A stretch of DNA of 64,000 bases from Geomonas subterranea (GTDB taxonomy: Bacteria; Desulfobacterota; Desulfuromonadia; Geobacterales; Geobacteraceae): NCBI RefSeq assembly GCF_019063845.1, contig NZ_CP077683.1, positions 3,092,501 through 3,156,500 on the forward strand, written 5' to 3'. The first letter of the stretch is position 1. Each line of letters opens with the position of its first letter. Below, one piece after another: positions 43,969 through 52,689 of the stretch. The notes beneath the pieces are model-generated. The model searched no databases. It was not told the DNA's origin and saw only the letters and a list, made by a program, of their open reading frames with translations. The translations under genes and the position numbers were made by a program.

Positions 43969-44859
43969 ATGTCCTTACGCAGCCTGCGCATCCTCGCCGC
44001 CATCGCCAGCAAGGGAACGTTCGCCGCCGCGGCGGAACAATTCCACCTGACCCAATCCGCCGTCAGCCTGCAGATGAAAAACCTGGAGGAGGAGCTGGGC
44101 GTGCCTCTTTTCGAACGGCTGGGCCGGGGCACCAAGCTGAACCTGAACGGCAAACTAGTGGTGGAACGGGGCCGGGAGATCCTCGACCTCTACGATGGCA
44201 TGAAGACCGAGCTGTCACCTTCAGGCGCCATCAAGGGAGTCCTGACCCTCGGCGCGGTCCCCACCGTCATCACCGGTGCGCTCCCTCCAGTCCTCGGTCG
44301 CCTGCGCAGGGACCACGAGGACATGCAGGTGAGAGTCGTCTCCAGCCTCTCCGCGGAGCTGGCGCGGCAGGTGGAGGAGGGGGACCTCGACGCGGCGCTC
44401 ACTACGGAGCCGCCGTTTTCCATCCCTGAGCACTACCAGTGGCGGGTCTACGATGAGGAACCCTTCTTCGTCGTCGCCCCCAAGGGGGCCACGCCCGCAA
44501 CCGTCGCGGAACTTTTCAGTACCTACCCTTTCGTGCGTTTCGACAGGACGGCCTGGGCGGGTGCCCTCGTGGACGGTCAGTTGCTGGCGCAGGGAATCCG
44601 CCCGCGCGAGGTGATGGAGTTCGATTCGCTGGAGGCCGCGATGAGCCTGGTGCAAGAGGGACTGGGGATTGCCGTGGTGCCGCTCAACCGGCGGAGGTTC
44701 AAGGAGGCGCAAAGGCATTTCACTCTGACCCCGTTCGGGGCGCCTCAGTTGGTGAGGAGGGTCGGGATGTACCAGAAGCGCCGCCATCCGCGCCTCGCGC
44801 TGACGCACCTGGTGTTGGAGGAGTTGTGCCGGGAGTGCGGATACATAAAAAATACTTGA
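43969..44859 (+). CDS. LysR-type transcriptional regulator
   Basis: 296 residues with an N-terminal winged helix (LRSLRILAAIASKGTFAAAAEQFHLTQSAVSLQMKNLEEELG) and a periplasmic-binding-protein-like effector domain (LTLGAVPTVITGALPPVLGRLRR...). GGAGAAAAG precedes the ATG. The AEC transporter begins 81 bases downstream on the same strand, and the gap contains a direct repeat (TTGAACTT at 44853 and ATGAACTT about 20 bases later), so the regulator may control export of an organic acid. Confidence 0.92.
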   Translation: MSLRSLRILAAIASKGTFAAAAEQFHLTQSAVSLQMKNLEEELGVPLFERLGRGTKLNLNGKLVVERGREILDLYDGMKTELSPSGAIKGVLTLGAVPTVITGALPPVLGRLRRDHEDMQVRVVSSLSAELARQVEEGDLDAALTTEPPFSIPEHYQWRVYDEEPFFVVAPKGATPATVAELFSTYPFVRFDRTAWAGALVDGQLLAQGIRPREVMEFDSLEAAMSLVQEGLGIAVVPLNRRRFKEAQRHFTLTPFGAPQLVRRVGMYQKRRHPRLALTHLVLEELCRECGYIKNT

Positions 44860-44940
44860 ACTTCACCAAAGAAATATGAACTTTTCAGCTGTATGACCCC
44901 GTGCTACTCTGCTTCCACCACCGCCCGGAAGGAGAGTAGC

Positions 44941-45861
44941 TTGATCACCATAGTGAATGCCCTCACCCCCGTGCTGTCCCTCATCCTGCTCGGTTTCGTG
45001 ATCAGGCGCAGCGAGTTCATTTCCCCTTCCTTCTGGCCCTCCGCCGAGAGACTCACCTATTTCCTGCTGATGCCCGCCGCCCTCATCCACAGCCTGGCGG
45101 GGAAGAACATCGGCTCGCTCCCCTGGTTCGGCATCCTGGTCAGCGTCGAGGGGGTCGTCGCCGCCAGCGCCCTCCTGGTCGTCGTGTGGGGCGCCGCCAA
45201 CCGGGGCATGGGAGGCGGTGTCTTCACCTCGCTGTTCCAGGGAAGTGTCCGATTCAACACCTTCGTGGCGCTGGCCCTGGCGGAAAGCCTTTTCGGCAGG
45301 GATGGCCTCTTCCTGGCGGCCCTGGGGGCGGGCTTCATGATCGTGCTCATCAACGTGCTGTGCGTCTCCGCCTTCTCGCTTACCGTCGGCAGCGGCGGCG
45401 GGGTCGATCTCAGGCGCCTGGGCACCGACCTCCTGCACAATCCGCTGATCATCGGCTGCGTCCTGGGAATCGGCCTCAACGCGTCGGGGTGGCAACTTCC
45501 CGCCGCTCTGGACGGAACCCTTGCCCTCGCCGGGAAAGCGGCCTTCCCGGTGGGGCTCATGGCCGTGGGGGCGGCGTACCGGGCCGGCAACCTGGCCCTG
45601 CACTGGCAACCGCTGGCGGTGAGCTGCGGCATCCAGTTCCTGTGCAAGCCCGTGCTCGCCTGGTCGCTCACCACGGCGACCGGCCTTACCGGCGCGGCGG
45701 CGGGTGCGGTGCTGCTCCTTTTCAGCGTCCCCACCTCGCCTGCCTCCTACATCCTCTCCCGGCAGATGGGTGGCGACCATGACAGCATGGCCTCCATCAT
45801 CACCGCCCAGACCTGCCTCTCCTTCGTCACGCTCCCAGTCACGGTCTGGATGCTCCTCTGA
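44941..45861 (+). CDS. AEC (auxin efflux carrier) family transporter
   Basis: 306 residues from a TTG at 44941, chosen because AAGGAGAG sits just before it; an ATG at 44893 lacks a site and would add a polar extension. Ten hydrophobic segments; ALTPVLSLILLGFVIRR at the start and SPASYILSRQMGGDHDSMASIITAQT near the end are the standard AEC signatures. Bacterial members move malate, malonate or other carboxylates. It lies directly behind the LysR gene. Confidence 0.88.
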   Translation: MITIVNALTPVLSLILLGFVIRRSEFISPSFWPSAERLTYFLLMPAALIHSLAGKNIGSLPWFGILVSVEGVVAASALLVVVWGAANRGMGGGVFTSLFQGSVRFNTFVALALAESLFGRDGLFLAALGAGFMIVLINVLCVSAFSLTVGSGGGVDLRRLGTDLLHNPLIIGCVLGIGLNASGWQLPAALDGTLALAGKAAFPVGLMAVGAAYRAGNLALHWQPLAVSCGIQFLCKPVLAWSLTTATGLTGAAAGAVLLLFSVPTSPASYILSRQMGGDHDSMASIITAQTCLSFVTLPVTVWMLL

Positions 45862-45871
45862 CACCTCACGC

Positions 45872-45905
45872 AAAACGGGCGTCCCGCTTCCGGAACGCCC
45901 GTTTT
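45872..45905. terminator. Two-way terminator between convergent genes
   Basis: AAAACGGGCGT/ACGCCCGTTTT 11-bp stem with a 12-base loop; T-runs on both strands. Confidence 0.88.
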
Positions 45906-45931
45906 CTTCCCCGTCGAAGACCTTCCCGTTT

Positions 45932-46897
45932 CTAACCGGCAACGGTCCCCTTGGCCAGCTCCGATTTCAGGAGCTTGTCGATCTCCTTCTTGAGCAGGCT
46001 TTTCTGGTCGTCCGACATCACGGACATCACGCTGCGCTCGATCCTCAAGGATTCCCCCTCGAACCCGAGCTTGTTCAGCTTGATAAGATCGGTCGCGAAG
46101 ATCGGGATGTCGAGCTGCTTCACGTCATCACCCTTTACTTCCTTCTTGGCGAGGTTCGCGTACTTCTTCGTGATGGCGCTCGCCTGCTGCAGCTGGCTTC
46201 TCAACATCCTGGAGACATCGATGTCCTTCTTGCTGACGACGTCCTCGGATTTCGCGGTGATGATGATCTTCTCGATGTCGTCGCTGACGGCACTCAGGCG
46301 CACCAGGCTGATCTCCGCCTTGCCGTTTTCGTCGAGCATGACCGGGATGCTGGCACCATCGCCGGAGCTGACGGTAATTTCCTTGTTCACCAGCGGCAGC
46401 TTGACGAACTCGTCCTTCTCATCGAGCAGCTTCTTGTCGGACTTGATTTCGGTACGCTCCACGCGGCTGGTGGACTCGATGTTCATGAAGGGATTGAGCC
46501 CCGCAAAGCTCGTATCCAGGATGGAATCGGTGATGCTGTTGGGGATCAGGCCAAGCAGGAGGAAGTCCGCCAAATTGACAACGACGCCAACCGGCAGCAG
46601 CGCAACCCCGACCGGAACCTCGTAAAACTCGCGCAGCCCCTGGTACGGCGTCGAGAAATCGTAATCGGTCTTCATCTCGTACGACTTCACCCTGAACGCC
46701 TTGGAATCCTGTACCGCCACGCTGATCTGCGGCACGGTGACCAGCGACCCGGTGTTGGAATCGATGTCCACCGTGTGGGTCTTCTGATCCCGGATCACCT
46801 GGCTTTCCGTGATCGTGCTCACCTTGACGTGATTCGCGCACCCCAAAGAAAGCAGACATGACACTACGACCGAAACTTTCCCGACTTTTTTAAGCAT
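45932..46897 (-). CDS. Lipoprotein of unknown function
   Basis: 321 residues from the ATG at 46897 (AGGAGGGAG upstream). Signal ends with a clear lipobox LLSLGC-ANH. The next part has alternating strands (TVDIDSNTGSLVTVPQISVAVQDSK), a short hydrophobic stretch (VGVALLPVGVVVNLADFLLLGLIP) that could touch a membrane, and a helical Lys/Glu-rich C-terminal third. No family is recognised. Probably an inner-leaflet outer-membrane or periplasmic lipoprotein. Confidence 0.7.
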   Translation of the reverse strand: MLKKVGKVSVVVSCLLSLGCANHVKVSTITESQVIRDQKTHTVDIDSNTGSLVTVPQISVAVQDSKAFRVKSYEMKTDYDFSTPYQGLREFYEVPVGVALLPVGVVVNLADFLLLGLIPNSITDSILDTSFAGLNPFMNIESTSRVERTEIKSDKKLLDEKDEFVKLPLVNKEITVSSGDGASIPVMLDENGKAEISLVRLSAVSDDIEKIIITAKSEDVVSKKDIDVSRMLRSQLQQASAITKKYANLAKKEVKGDDVKQLDIPIFATDLIKLNKLGFEGESLRIERSVMSVMSDDQKSLLKKEIDKLLKSELAKGTVAG

Positions 46898-47334
46898 TTG
46901 AAACTCCCTCCTCATCTTCCACTCATTTAATGATGCTTCTCAAAAAACACAATCAGCGCCGTCTCAAAGAATAACAACGGGCATGGCCTCGGTTTATGAG
47001 TCTTATCGCCATCAAGGCTGCCCCTGTAAGTATCGTGAGTATCGGTTTATATACAATATCAGTTGCTATGGCAAACAGATTGTGGGGCAAAGTGATAAAA
47101 ATTACCGTCCTTTCCGGGCCTTAGAGGGAAAATGGTGTCTATCGACCCCAATTTTTGCATTCCTCCGGCGCCACCGCCACGGTCACCAGCACAGCGATCC
47201 AATGACATCTCTCCACCCTCCCATGCGCAGCGACACATTCAAGCGGAATGAGAATCATCCGATACGGTGGGAAGGCGGGAAAAGTTGCTTCATTATCCGG
47301 CCCACAGCATCCTGAGACGATAGGGAGAAACAAG
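46898..47334. other. 437-base gap without a clear gene
   Basis: AT-rich between 46920 and 47130, the most AT-rich DNA in this part of the window. It contains TTTATATACAATATC (47046-47060) and a near-match to a sigma-54 site (TGGCAAACAGATTGTG, 47069-47084; the -12 GC is GT). Short open frames here have no ribosome site. It may hold control signals for the HD-GYP gene. Confidence 0.4.
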
Positions 47335-48435
47335 ATGTTCGAAGACGTGAAGGTGATCCTGGCGGACGACGACCCCCTCAACCTCGACCTGCTCGAGAAG
47401 ATGCTGCAACAGTTCGAGTGCACCCTGATCAGGGCCGGCGACGGCCAGCAGGTGCTCGACGCCATCACTGCCGCCCCCCAGGTGGACCTGGTGGTCATGG
47501 ACCTCAAGATGCCGGTTTTGGACGGCTACGAGGTGCTGCGCCGGATCAAGCAGGACGTGCACTGGCACGACATACCGGTGGTGGTGGTGACTGCGGACGG
47601 CGCGGAGGTGGCAACCGTCCTCGAACTGGGCGCCAACGATTTCATCGCCAAGCCGTTCAACCTCATCGAACTGCGCCATCGCGTCATGAACCAGATCCGC
47701 AACAAGAGGCTTGCCGATTTCGCCAAGGATACCAACGCGGTGCTCGAGGTGGAGGTAGCCAAAAGAACCGCGGCCCTGCAGCAGGCGCTGGCGAAGGCCC
47801 TGCAGACCGAGTACGAGATCTCGCTGCGCCTGGGCCGGGCGGCCGAGTTCAGGGACCAGGAAACCGGCTCGCACCTGAAGTGCATCAGCCAGCTTTCCAA
47901 GCGCCTGGGACAGCTGGCCGGCATCCCCGCCGACCAGTGCGACATTTTGTACTTCGCCTCGCTGCTGCACGACGTGGGAAAGATCGGCATCCCCGACTCG
48001 ATACTGCTCAAGCCGGGCAAGCTAACGCCGGAGGAGTTCGCGGCCATGAAGGAGCACACGGTGATAGGGGGGAAGATCATGTCGGGAGCCCGGGATTACC
48101 CGGTCATCGAGGCGGGGAGGATCATCGCGCTGCAGCATCACGAGAAGTGGGACGGGAAGGGGTACCCTTACGGGCTCAAGGGGGAGGAGATACACATCTT
48201 CGCGAGGGTGGTGTCGATTGTGGACGTATTCGACGCCCTTTTGACCGAGAGGGTCTACAAGCGGGCCTTCAGCCCCGAGGAAACCGCCGGGATCATGATG
48301 GACGAAAGCGGCAGTTCCTTCGATCCGCATCTGCTCGAGCTGTTCTTCAAGCACGTCGAGGAGTTCCTGGACCTCCAGAAAAACATCCACGCCGACGCTC
48401 ACCCCTTCGCCAGCATCACCGAAATGATCCGTTAG
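47335..48435 (+). CDS. Response regulator with HD-GYP phosphodiesterase output
   Basis: 366 residues: receiver domain (1-125, phospho-acceptor Asp56 in VVMDLKMPVLDG), a coiled-coil linker (about 130-160), and an HD-GYP domain with His212-Asp213 (LLHDVGKIGIPDSILLKPGKL) and Gly-Tyr-Pro at 276-278 (HHEKWDGKGYPYGL). HD-GYP domains hydrolyse cyclic di-GMP, and some act on 3',3'-cGAMP. Given the cGAMP-type riboswitch elsewhere in this window, either substrate is possible. GGGAGAAAC precedes the ATG. It faces the Cache-type hybrid kinase, a plausible partner. Confidence 0.93.
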   Translation: MFEDVKVILADDDPLNLDLLEKMLQQFECTLIRAGDGQQVLDAITAAPQVDLVVMDLKMPVLDGYEVLRRIKQDVHWHDIPVVVVTADGAEVATVLELGANDFIAKPFNLIELRHRVMNQIRNKRLADFAKDTNAVLEVEVAKRTAALQQALAKALQTEYEISLRLGRAAEFRDQETGSHLKCISQLSKRLGQLAGIPADQCDILYFASLLHDVGKIGIPDSILLKPGKLTPEEFAAMKEHTVIGGKIMSGARDYPVIEAGRIIALQHHEKWDGKGYPYGLKGEEIHIFARVVSIVDVFDALLTERVYKRAFSPEETAGIMMDESGSSFDPHLLELFFKHVEEFLDLQKNIHADAHPFASITEMIR

Positions 48436-48515
48436 CCCCCGTCCCCCACATCCGCGCGGCGCCAGGTTCCCCACGCCGCCGGCGGCCCCCATGGCGGCGG
48501 ACGGCTCCCGGCCGG

Positions 48516-51500
48516 TCAGGGGTTGTGTCGCTCCTTGGCGCGGATGCGCTGCAGTTTCTGGCTCAAATCGGCCAGACGGTAGGGCTTCTGGATGAACCCG
48601 GCCAGCCCCCTGCCGGTGAACCTCTCGGTGATCTCCTGCTCGCTGAAGCCGCTGGAAAGGATCACCTGCACCTGCGGATCCAGCGACCGCAAGAGCTGCA
48701 GGGCCTGTTCTCCGTCCAGGTGAGGCATGGTGAGGTCGAGGATCACGCAATCCACCTCGTCCTTGCACCGTTGGAACATCTCCACGGCGGCCAAGCCATC
48801 CTCGGCGGTGAGCACGCTGTAGCCAAGGCTCTCCAGCATCTCCCGCCCCAGGCTGCGGATCGCCTCCTCGTCGTCGACCAGCATCACGGTGCCTGAGCCG
48901 GAGGCCGCAATGGCGTGTCGCTCTTCTTGCGCGGTCTGCCGGCTTTCGGCGCGGCAGGCGGGCAGGTACACCCGGAACAGGGTTCCCCGCCCCGGTTCGC
49001 TGTGCACCTCGATGGTCCCCTTGTGCCCGCGGACGATCCCCAGGACGGCAGCCATCCCCAGCCCTCTCCCGGTGAACTTGGTGGTGAAGAAGGGGTCGAA
49101 GATCTTGGACAGGGTCTCCTGGTCCATGCCGCATCCGTCGTCGTCGACCTCGAAGTAGACGTAGAGCCCCTCCTGGAGCCGGTCGTTGAGCCACAACCGC
49201 GACAGGGCGGCGTCATCGAGTTCCCTGACGCCGGTACGGACCCTGATCGCCCCTTCCCTGTCGCCGATCGCCTCCGAAGCGTTTATCACGAGGTTCATGA
49301 TGACCTGGCGGATCTGCGTCGCGTCCACCTCCAGCGGGGGGAGGTCGCCGGCCAGTTCCAGGCGCATCTGCGCCTTCTTGGAGATGGATACATCCAGCAT
49401 GTGGCTCATCTCCCTGATGAGGGAGTTGAGGTCCAGCACCTCGATGACGAAGCTCCCCTTTCCAGAGTAGGCGAGCATCTGCTGGGCGAGGTCGGCCGCC
49501 CGTTGCGACGATTTCTCGATGTTCTGCAGGTTGCTCCGTGCCGGGGATTCCTGTGGCAGCCGCAGTAGCGCCAGTTCGGCATTCCCCATGATGGCCATGA
49601 GGATGTTGTTGAAGTCGTGGGCGATCCCCCCGGCCAGCACCCCCAGGCTCTCCAGCTTCTGGACGTGCAGGATCTGCGCTTCCATCTGCGTCTTCTCCTG
49701 GGATAGGCGCCGTTCATCGCTGACATCGCGCCCCACCACCAGCAGGTGTTTCTTGTCCCTGATCATCAGGCGGGACAGGATGTAGGACATCGCGACGTCC
49801 TTGCCGAAGCTCGTGTGCAGGTCTACCTCGCGCACCCGGGCCACCCCGTCTTCCAGCACCTGTTCCGCAACCTCCACGAGGCCGCTTTCCCGCCACGAAT
49901 GCAGATCCCGGAAGTTCTGGCGCTGCATCTGCTCCAGGTCGCCCCCGGCGATATCGGCGGTGGCCTGGTTCAACAGGATGCACTGCCCCGACTCGCCGTC
50001 GAAGATGCGGATCCCCATCGGGGAGTACTGCATCAGTGATTCGAACAGCAGCAGGTTTTCACGTCGCTCCTCTTCGCTCTTTCTGTGCCCGGTGATGTCC
50101 CGGGTTATCCCCAGCAGCGAGACGATCTCTCCATGATCGTTGCGGAAGGGGACGGCGTGGGTGTCAAGCCAGACCCGCCCCCCCTTAAGCCCGATCGCCT
50201 CGAACACCAGGTTGCCGGGTATGCCGAGAAAGACGTTCCGGGTCAGCTCCATGAAAGCCTCCCGGTACTCCGGTGCGACCAGGTCGTAAACGCACGCCCC
50301 CTGCACCTGGGCCAGCGAATCCGCCTGTATCATCCCGAGCCCGGCACTGTTCATCATCTGCAGGCGCCCCTCTCTGTCGAGGAGCTTCACGCATTCGGGT
50401 TCCGTCTGGATGATCGTATTCAAAAACGCCTCGCTGCGGGCCAGTGCGTCTTCCCTGGCGCGCAACTGCTCCGCCATCGCGTCGAAGCTCCGGGCCAGGC
50501 TCCCAAGCTCCCCCCCCACCACGAGGGAGGAAATCTTGACCTCGGAATCCCCCCCGGCGAGCCTCTCCGAGGCGTCCTCGAGGACCTTGATGCGGTCGCC
50601 GATACAGCGTTTGCCGATCACGATGGCGCAGCCACAGGCGAGGAACAGAACCGACGACAGCAGCACGATGCTGTAGCCGAGCGCGCGGCGGGCATCGCGG
50701 GTAGCCACCTCGATGGGTATGCCGGCCGTCACGTACAGGTAGGGGGTGGTTTCCCCCGGCAGCCGCAGTTTGCGGTAGGAGATGATCCTGTTGTCGCCCT
50801 GCAGACCGGCGCGGACGTGGGTGTCGACATCCGGTCCTTGCTGTATCTTACGAAAGGCCGCCTCCGGGTAGGACTTGCCGACGTACCTCTCCTGGTCGAT
50901 ACCCCGGGCGAGGATGATGCCCTTGTGGTCGAGGATCACAAAACTGGACCGCGGGGGGAGGTTCATCTGCTGCAGCAGTTTTCCGTAATTGCCGATGTTG
51001 ATGCTGACCCCGATCACCCCCGCCGCCCCCCCCCGCTCGTCTTTGAGCGGGTACCCCAGGTTGAAGACCGGCTTGGTGCTGATCCGGCTCACGATGTACT
51101 CGCCCGAGGAGAGCCTGCCGCTGGCGACGGCGTTTTTAAAGAAGCGCCTGGAGCTGACGTCGAGGGGCTGTTTCGTGGGGACCGCGGTCGCCCACATCCT
51201 CCCCCGCGGGTCCGAAATGGTGATGTTGCCGTACATCGGGTTCAGCTTGAGCAGCTCCCTCAGGATCGGCTCCACTTTCGACTTGTCCCGTTCCTTCACC
51301 TCGGGGAGCTGCGCCAGCGAGGTCATCAGCTGCTCGGCCGCCACAACCAGGTTGTGCTGCTCGGTCGCGATCCTCTCGCTTAGCTGCATGGTCTCATGCC
51401 GTGCCTCTTCCAGCATGGCGTTGCGGAACTCGATTCCGGAATAGAGGATGACGCCGGCCGCCGGCAGAGCGACGACGAACACGATGAGCAGCAGTAAAAA

Positions 51501-51533
51501 GCGGATGGACAGCGAGGATGGGCGAAACATCAT
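48516..51533 (-). CDS. Membrane hybrid histidine kinase: Cache-HAMP-PAS-PAS-HisKA-ATPase-receiver
   Basis: 1005 residues. TM1 (11-32), a periplasmic double-Cache sensor (about 35-280, GYPLKDERGGAAGVIGVSINI), TM2 (288-306), HAMP, two PAS domains (about 370-485 and 490-610), dimerisation helix GGIAHDFNNIL (His639), ATPase domain ([29 protein letters not shown]) and receiver with Asp933 (CVILDLTMPHLDG). Cache domains bind small extracellular ligands. Its ATPase and receiver parts are close to those of the broken kinase at 52690-53407, so the two are paralogues. The convergent HD-GYP regulator may be its target. Confidence 0.93.
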   Translation of the reverse strand: MMFRPSSLSIRFLLLLIVFVVALPAAGVILYSGIEFRNAMLEEARHETMQLSERIATEQHNLVVAAEQLMTSLAQLPEVKERDKSKVEPILRELLKLNPMYGNITISDPRGRMWATAVPTKQPLDVSSRRFFKNAVASGRLSSGEYIVSRISTKPVFNLGYPLKDERGGAAGVIGVSINIGNYGKLLQQMNLPPRSSFVILDHKGIILARGIDQERYVGKSYPEAAFRKIQQGPDVDTHVRAGLQGDNRIISYRKLRLPGETTPYLYVTAGIPIEVATRDARRALGYSIVLLSSVLFLACGCAIVIGKRCIGDRIKVLEDASERLAGGDSEVKISSLVVGGELGSLARSFDAMAEQLRAREDALARSEAFLNTIIQTEPECVKLLDREGRLQMMNSAGLGMIQADSLAQVQGACVYDLVAPEYREAFMELTRNVFLGIPGNLVFEAIGLKGGRVWLDTHAVPFRNDHGEIVSLLGITRDITGHRKSEEERRENLLLFESLMQYSPMGIRIFDGESGQCILLNQATADIAGGDLEQMQRQNFRDLHSWRESGLVEVAEQVLEDGVARVREVDLHTSFGKDVAMSYILSRLMIRDKKHLLVVGRDVSDERRLSQEKTQMEAQILHVQKLESLGVLAGGIAHDFNNILMAIMGNAELALLRLPQESPARSNLQNIEKSSQRAADLAQQMLAYSGKGSFVIEVLDLNSLIREMSHMLDVSISKKAQMRLELAGDLPPLEVDATQIRQVIMNLVINASEAIGDREGAIRVRTGVRELDDAALSRLWLNDRLQEGLYVYFEVDDDGCGMDQETLSKIFDPFFTTKFTGRGLGMAAVLGIVRGHKGTIEVHSEPGRGTLFRVYLPACRAESRQTAQEERHAIAASGSGTVMLVDDEEAIRSLGREMLESLGYSVLTAEDGLAAVEMFQRCKDEVDCVILDLTMPHLDGEQALQLLRSLDPQVQVILSSGFSEQEITERFTGRGLAGFIQKPYRLADLSQKLQRIRAKERHNP

Positions 51534-51722
51534 ACCTCTCTCTAAGGGCGAAACATTGACAAAGTGCCTCCGAAGGCTTTATGTATCTTAGCAGAAATTA
51601 AAGCGGCCAAAAATGTGACATTCCGAAAGAGAGAGTGCTATATGTCATTGCCGCGCCGCAGTTAACCTGTCAAGAGTGCCGTCTTTGCTTCCTGACCAGG
51701 AATGATGTTCCGCTGTTCCAGT

Positions 51723-51770
51723 CCCTCTCCCCGTGGGAGAGGGTGCCCGAAGGGCGGGTGAGGGGGGATG
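51723..51770 (+). repeat. REP-like palindrome in a 319-base gap
   Basis: CCCTCTCCC-CGT-GGGAGAGGG (51723-51743) is followed by GCCC-GAA-GGGC and GTGAGGGGG. This word order recurs between genes in many proteobacteria. The rest of the gap (51534-51852) shows only a weak forward promoter-like pair (TTGACA 51556, TATGTA 51580). An open frame reading through the repeat into the methyltransferase has no ribosome site. Confidence 0.6.
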
Positions 51771-51852
51771 TGGATCTATGCGGAGAAAGATCGCCGCCGA
51801 TCACCCCTTCGCTTGGCGCAGTCTCCCAGCCCATGCCGCGCGAGGTGGAGTC

Positions 51853-52473
51853 ATGAACGTCTACAATGAACTGTTTCTCCCCCATCTCACCAACTGCGCC
51901 TGCGGTTTCAAGGCGCTTGCCCGCCAGCGGGAGCTGATCGTCCCGCTGGCGACCGGGCGCGTGCTGGAGGTAGGCATGGGAACGGCGCTTAACCTTCCTT
52001 TCTACGACAGGGAGAAGGTGAGCTCCCTTTGGGGGCTGGAGCCTTCGCCGGGGATGCGCAAGGCGGCGGAGAAAAACGTGCGGCGAAGCGGGATCGAGGT
52101 CCGCTGGCTCGACCTCTCCGCTTCCGCCATCCCGCTGGAGGATGCGACAGTCGACACGGTGCTCCTCACCTTCACCTTGTGCAGCATAGCCGACTGGCGC
52201 GGGGCTTTGGCGGAGATGCGGCGCGTGCTCGCGCCGCGGGGAAGGCTGCTGTTTTGCGAGCACGGCGCCGCGCCCGACGACGGCGTACTGAGATGGCAGC
52301 GGCGGGTCACGCCGTGGTGGAAACGGGTGGCGGGAGGATGTCACCTGGATCGTCCCATCCCGCGGCTGATCGAGACTTCGGGCTTCAGGATCGACAGACT
52401 CGATTGCGGGTACATGGAGGGGGTGCCAAGGCTTGCCGGGTATGTCTATCGCGGCTGCGCGCAAAAGGGGTGA
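51853..52473 (+). CDS. SAM-dependent methyltransferase
   Basis: 206-residue class I methyltransferase (Methyltransf_11 type). Motif I is VLEVGMGTALNLPFY, followed by GLEPSPGM, a DLSASAIPLEDATVDTV acidic loop and LLTFTLCSIADWRGALAEMRRVLAPRGRLLFCEHG. The tail (WKRVAGGCHLDRPIPRLIETSGFRI) resembles the METTL7/phosphatidylethanolamine methyltransferase-like group. Substrate unknown. GAGGTGGAG precedes the ATG. Its 3' end abuts the isomerase remnant on the other strand. Confidence 0.88.
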   Translation: MNVYNELFLPHLTNCACGFKALARQRELIVPLATGRVLEVGMGTALNLPFYDREKVSSLWGLEPSPGMRKAAEKNVRRSGIEVRWLDLSASAIPLEDATVDTVLLTFTLCSIADWRGALAEMRRVLAPRGRLLFCEHGAAPDDGVLRWQRRVTPWWKRVAGGCHLDRPIPRLIETSGFRIDRLDCGYMEGVPRLAGYVYRGCAQKG

Positions 52474-52479
52474 GGAAGC

Positions 52480-52689
52480 GGGTTTGCCTTGCCCGCGGCA
52501 CGCCCCGCCGAGGGGGAGGTGGAGGTCGGCGTCCCCCCCCTTGTTGTCATGAAGGTGGACGTGCGCCAGACGGGAGCCGAAACGCTCGATGATCTCGTCG
52601 GCGCTGCTGGTCTTGAGCATGAGCTCGGTGTGCCCGATGTCCAGGTGCAGCCCCAGTTCCGGCAGGGGAGCGGGTCTGGCACCACCTCG
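52480..52689 (-). pseudogene. Fragment of a sugar phosphate isomerase/epimerase
   Basis: Reading the minus strand gives LPELGLHLDIGHTELM, SADEIIERFGSRLAHVHLHDNKGG and DLHLPLGG, the metal-site strands of a xylose-isomerase-like TIM barrel (the H-x-H-D and D-x-G-H residues are visible). About 65 residues from the middle of such a protein remain. There is an in-frame stop before the fragment and unrelated sequence after LPLGG. It lies directly after the broken kinase, on the same strand. Confidence 0.75.

Noticed and set aside
47069-47084. Sigma-54 promoter
   Set aside because: The -24 part fits but the -12 GC is GT and it lies 250 bases before the gene; kept only as a remark in the gap entry.
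46980-47334. Second GEMM riboswitch before the HD-GYP gene
   Set aside because: A GGGGCAAAG word recalls the GEMM core, but the paired P2/P3 arms and the GGGTTGCCGA end are missing.
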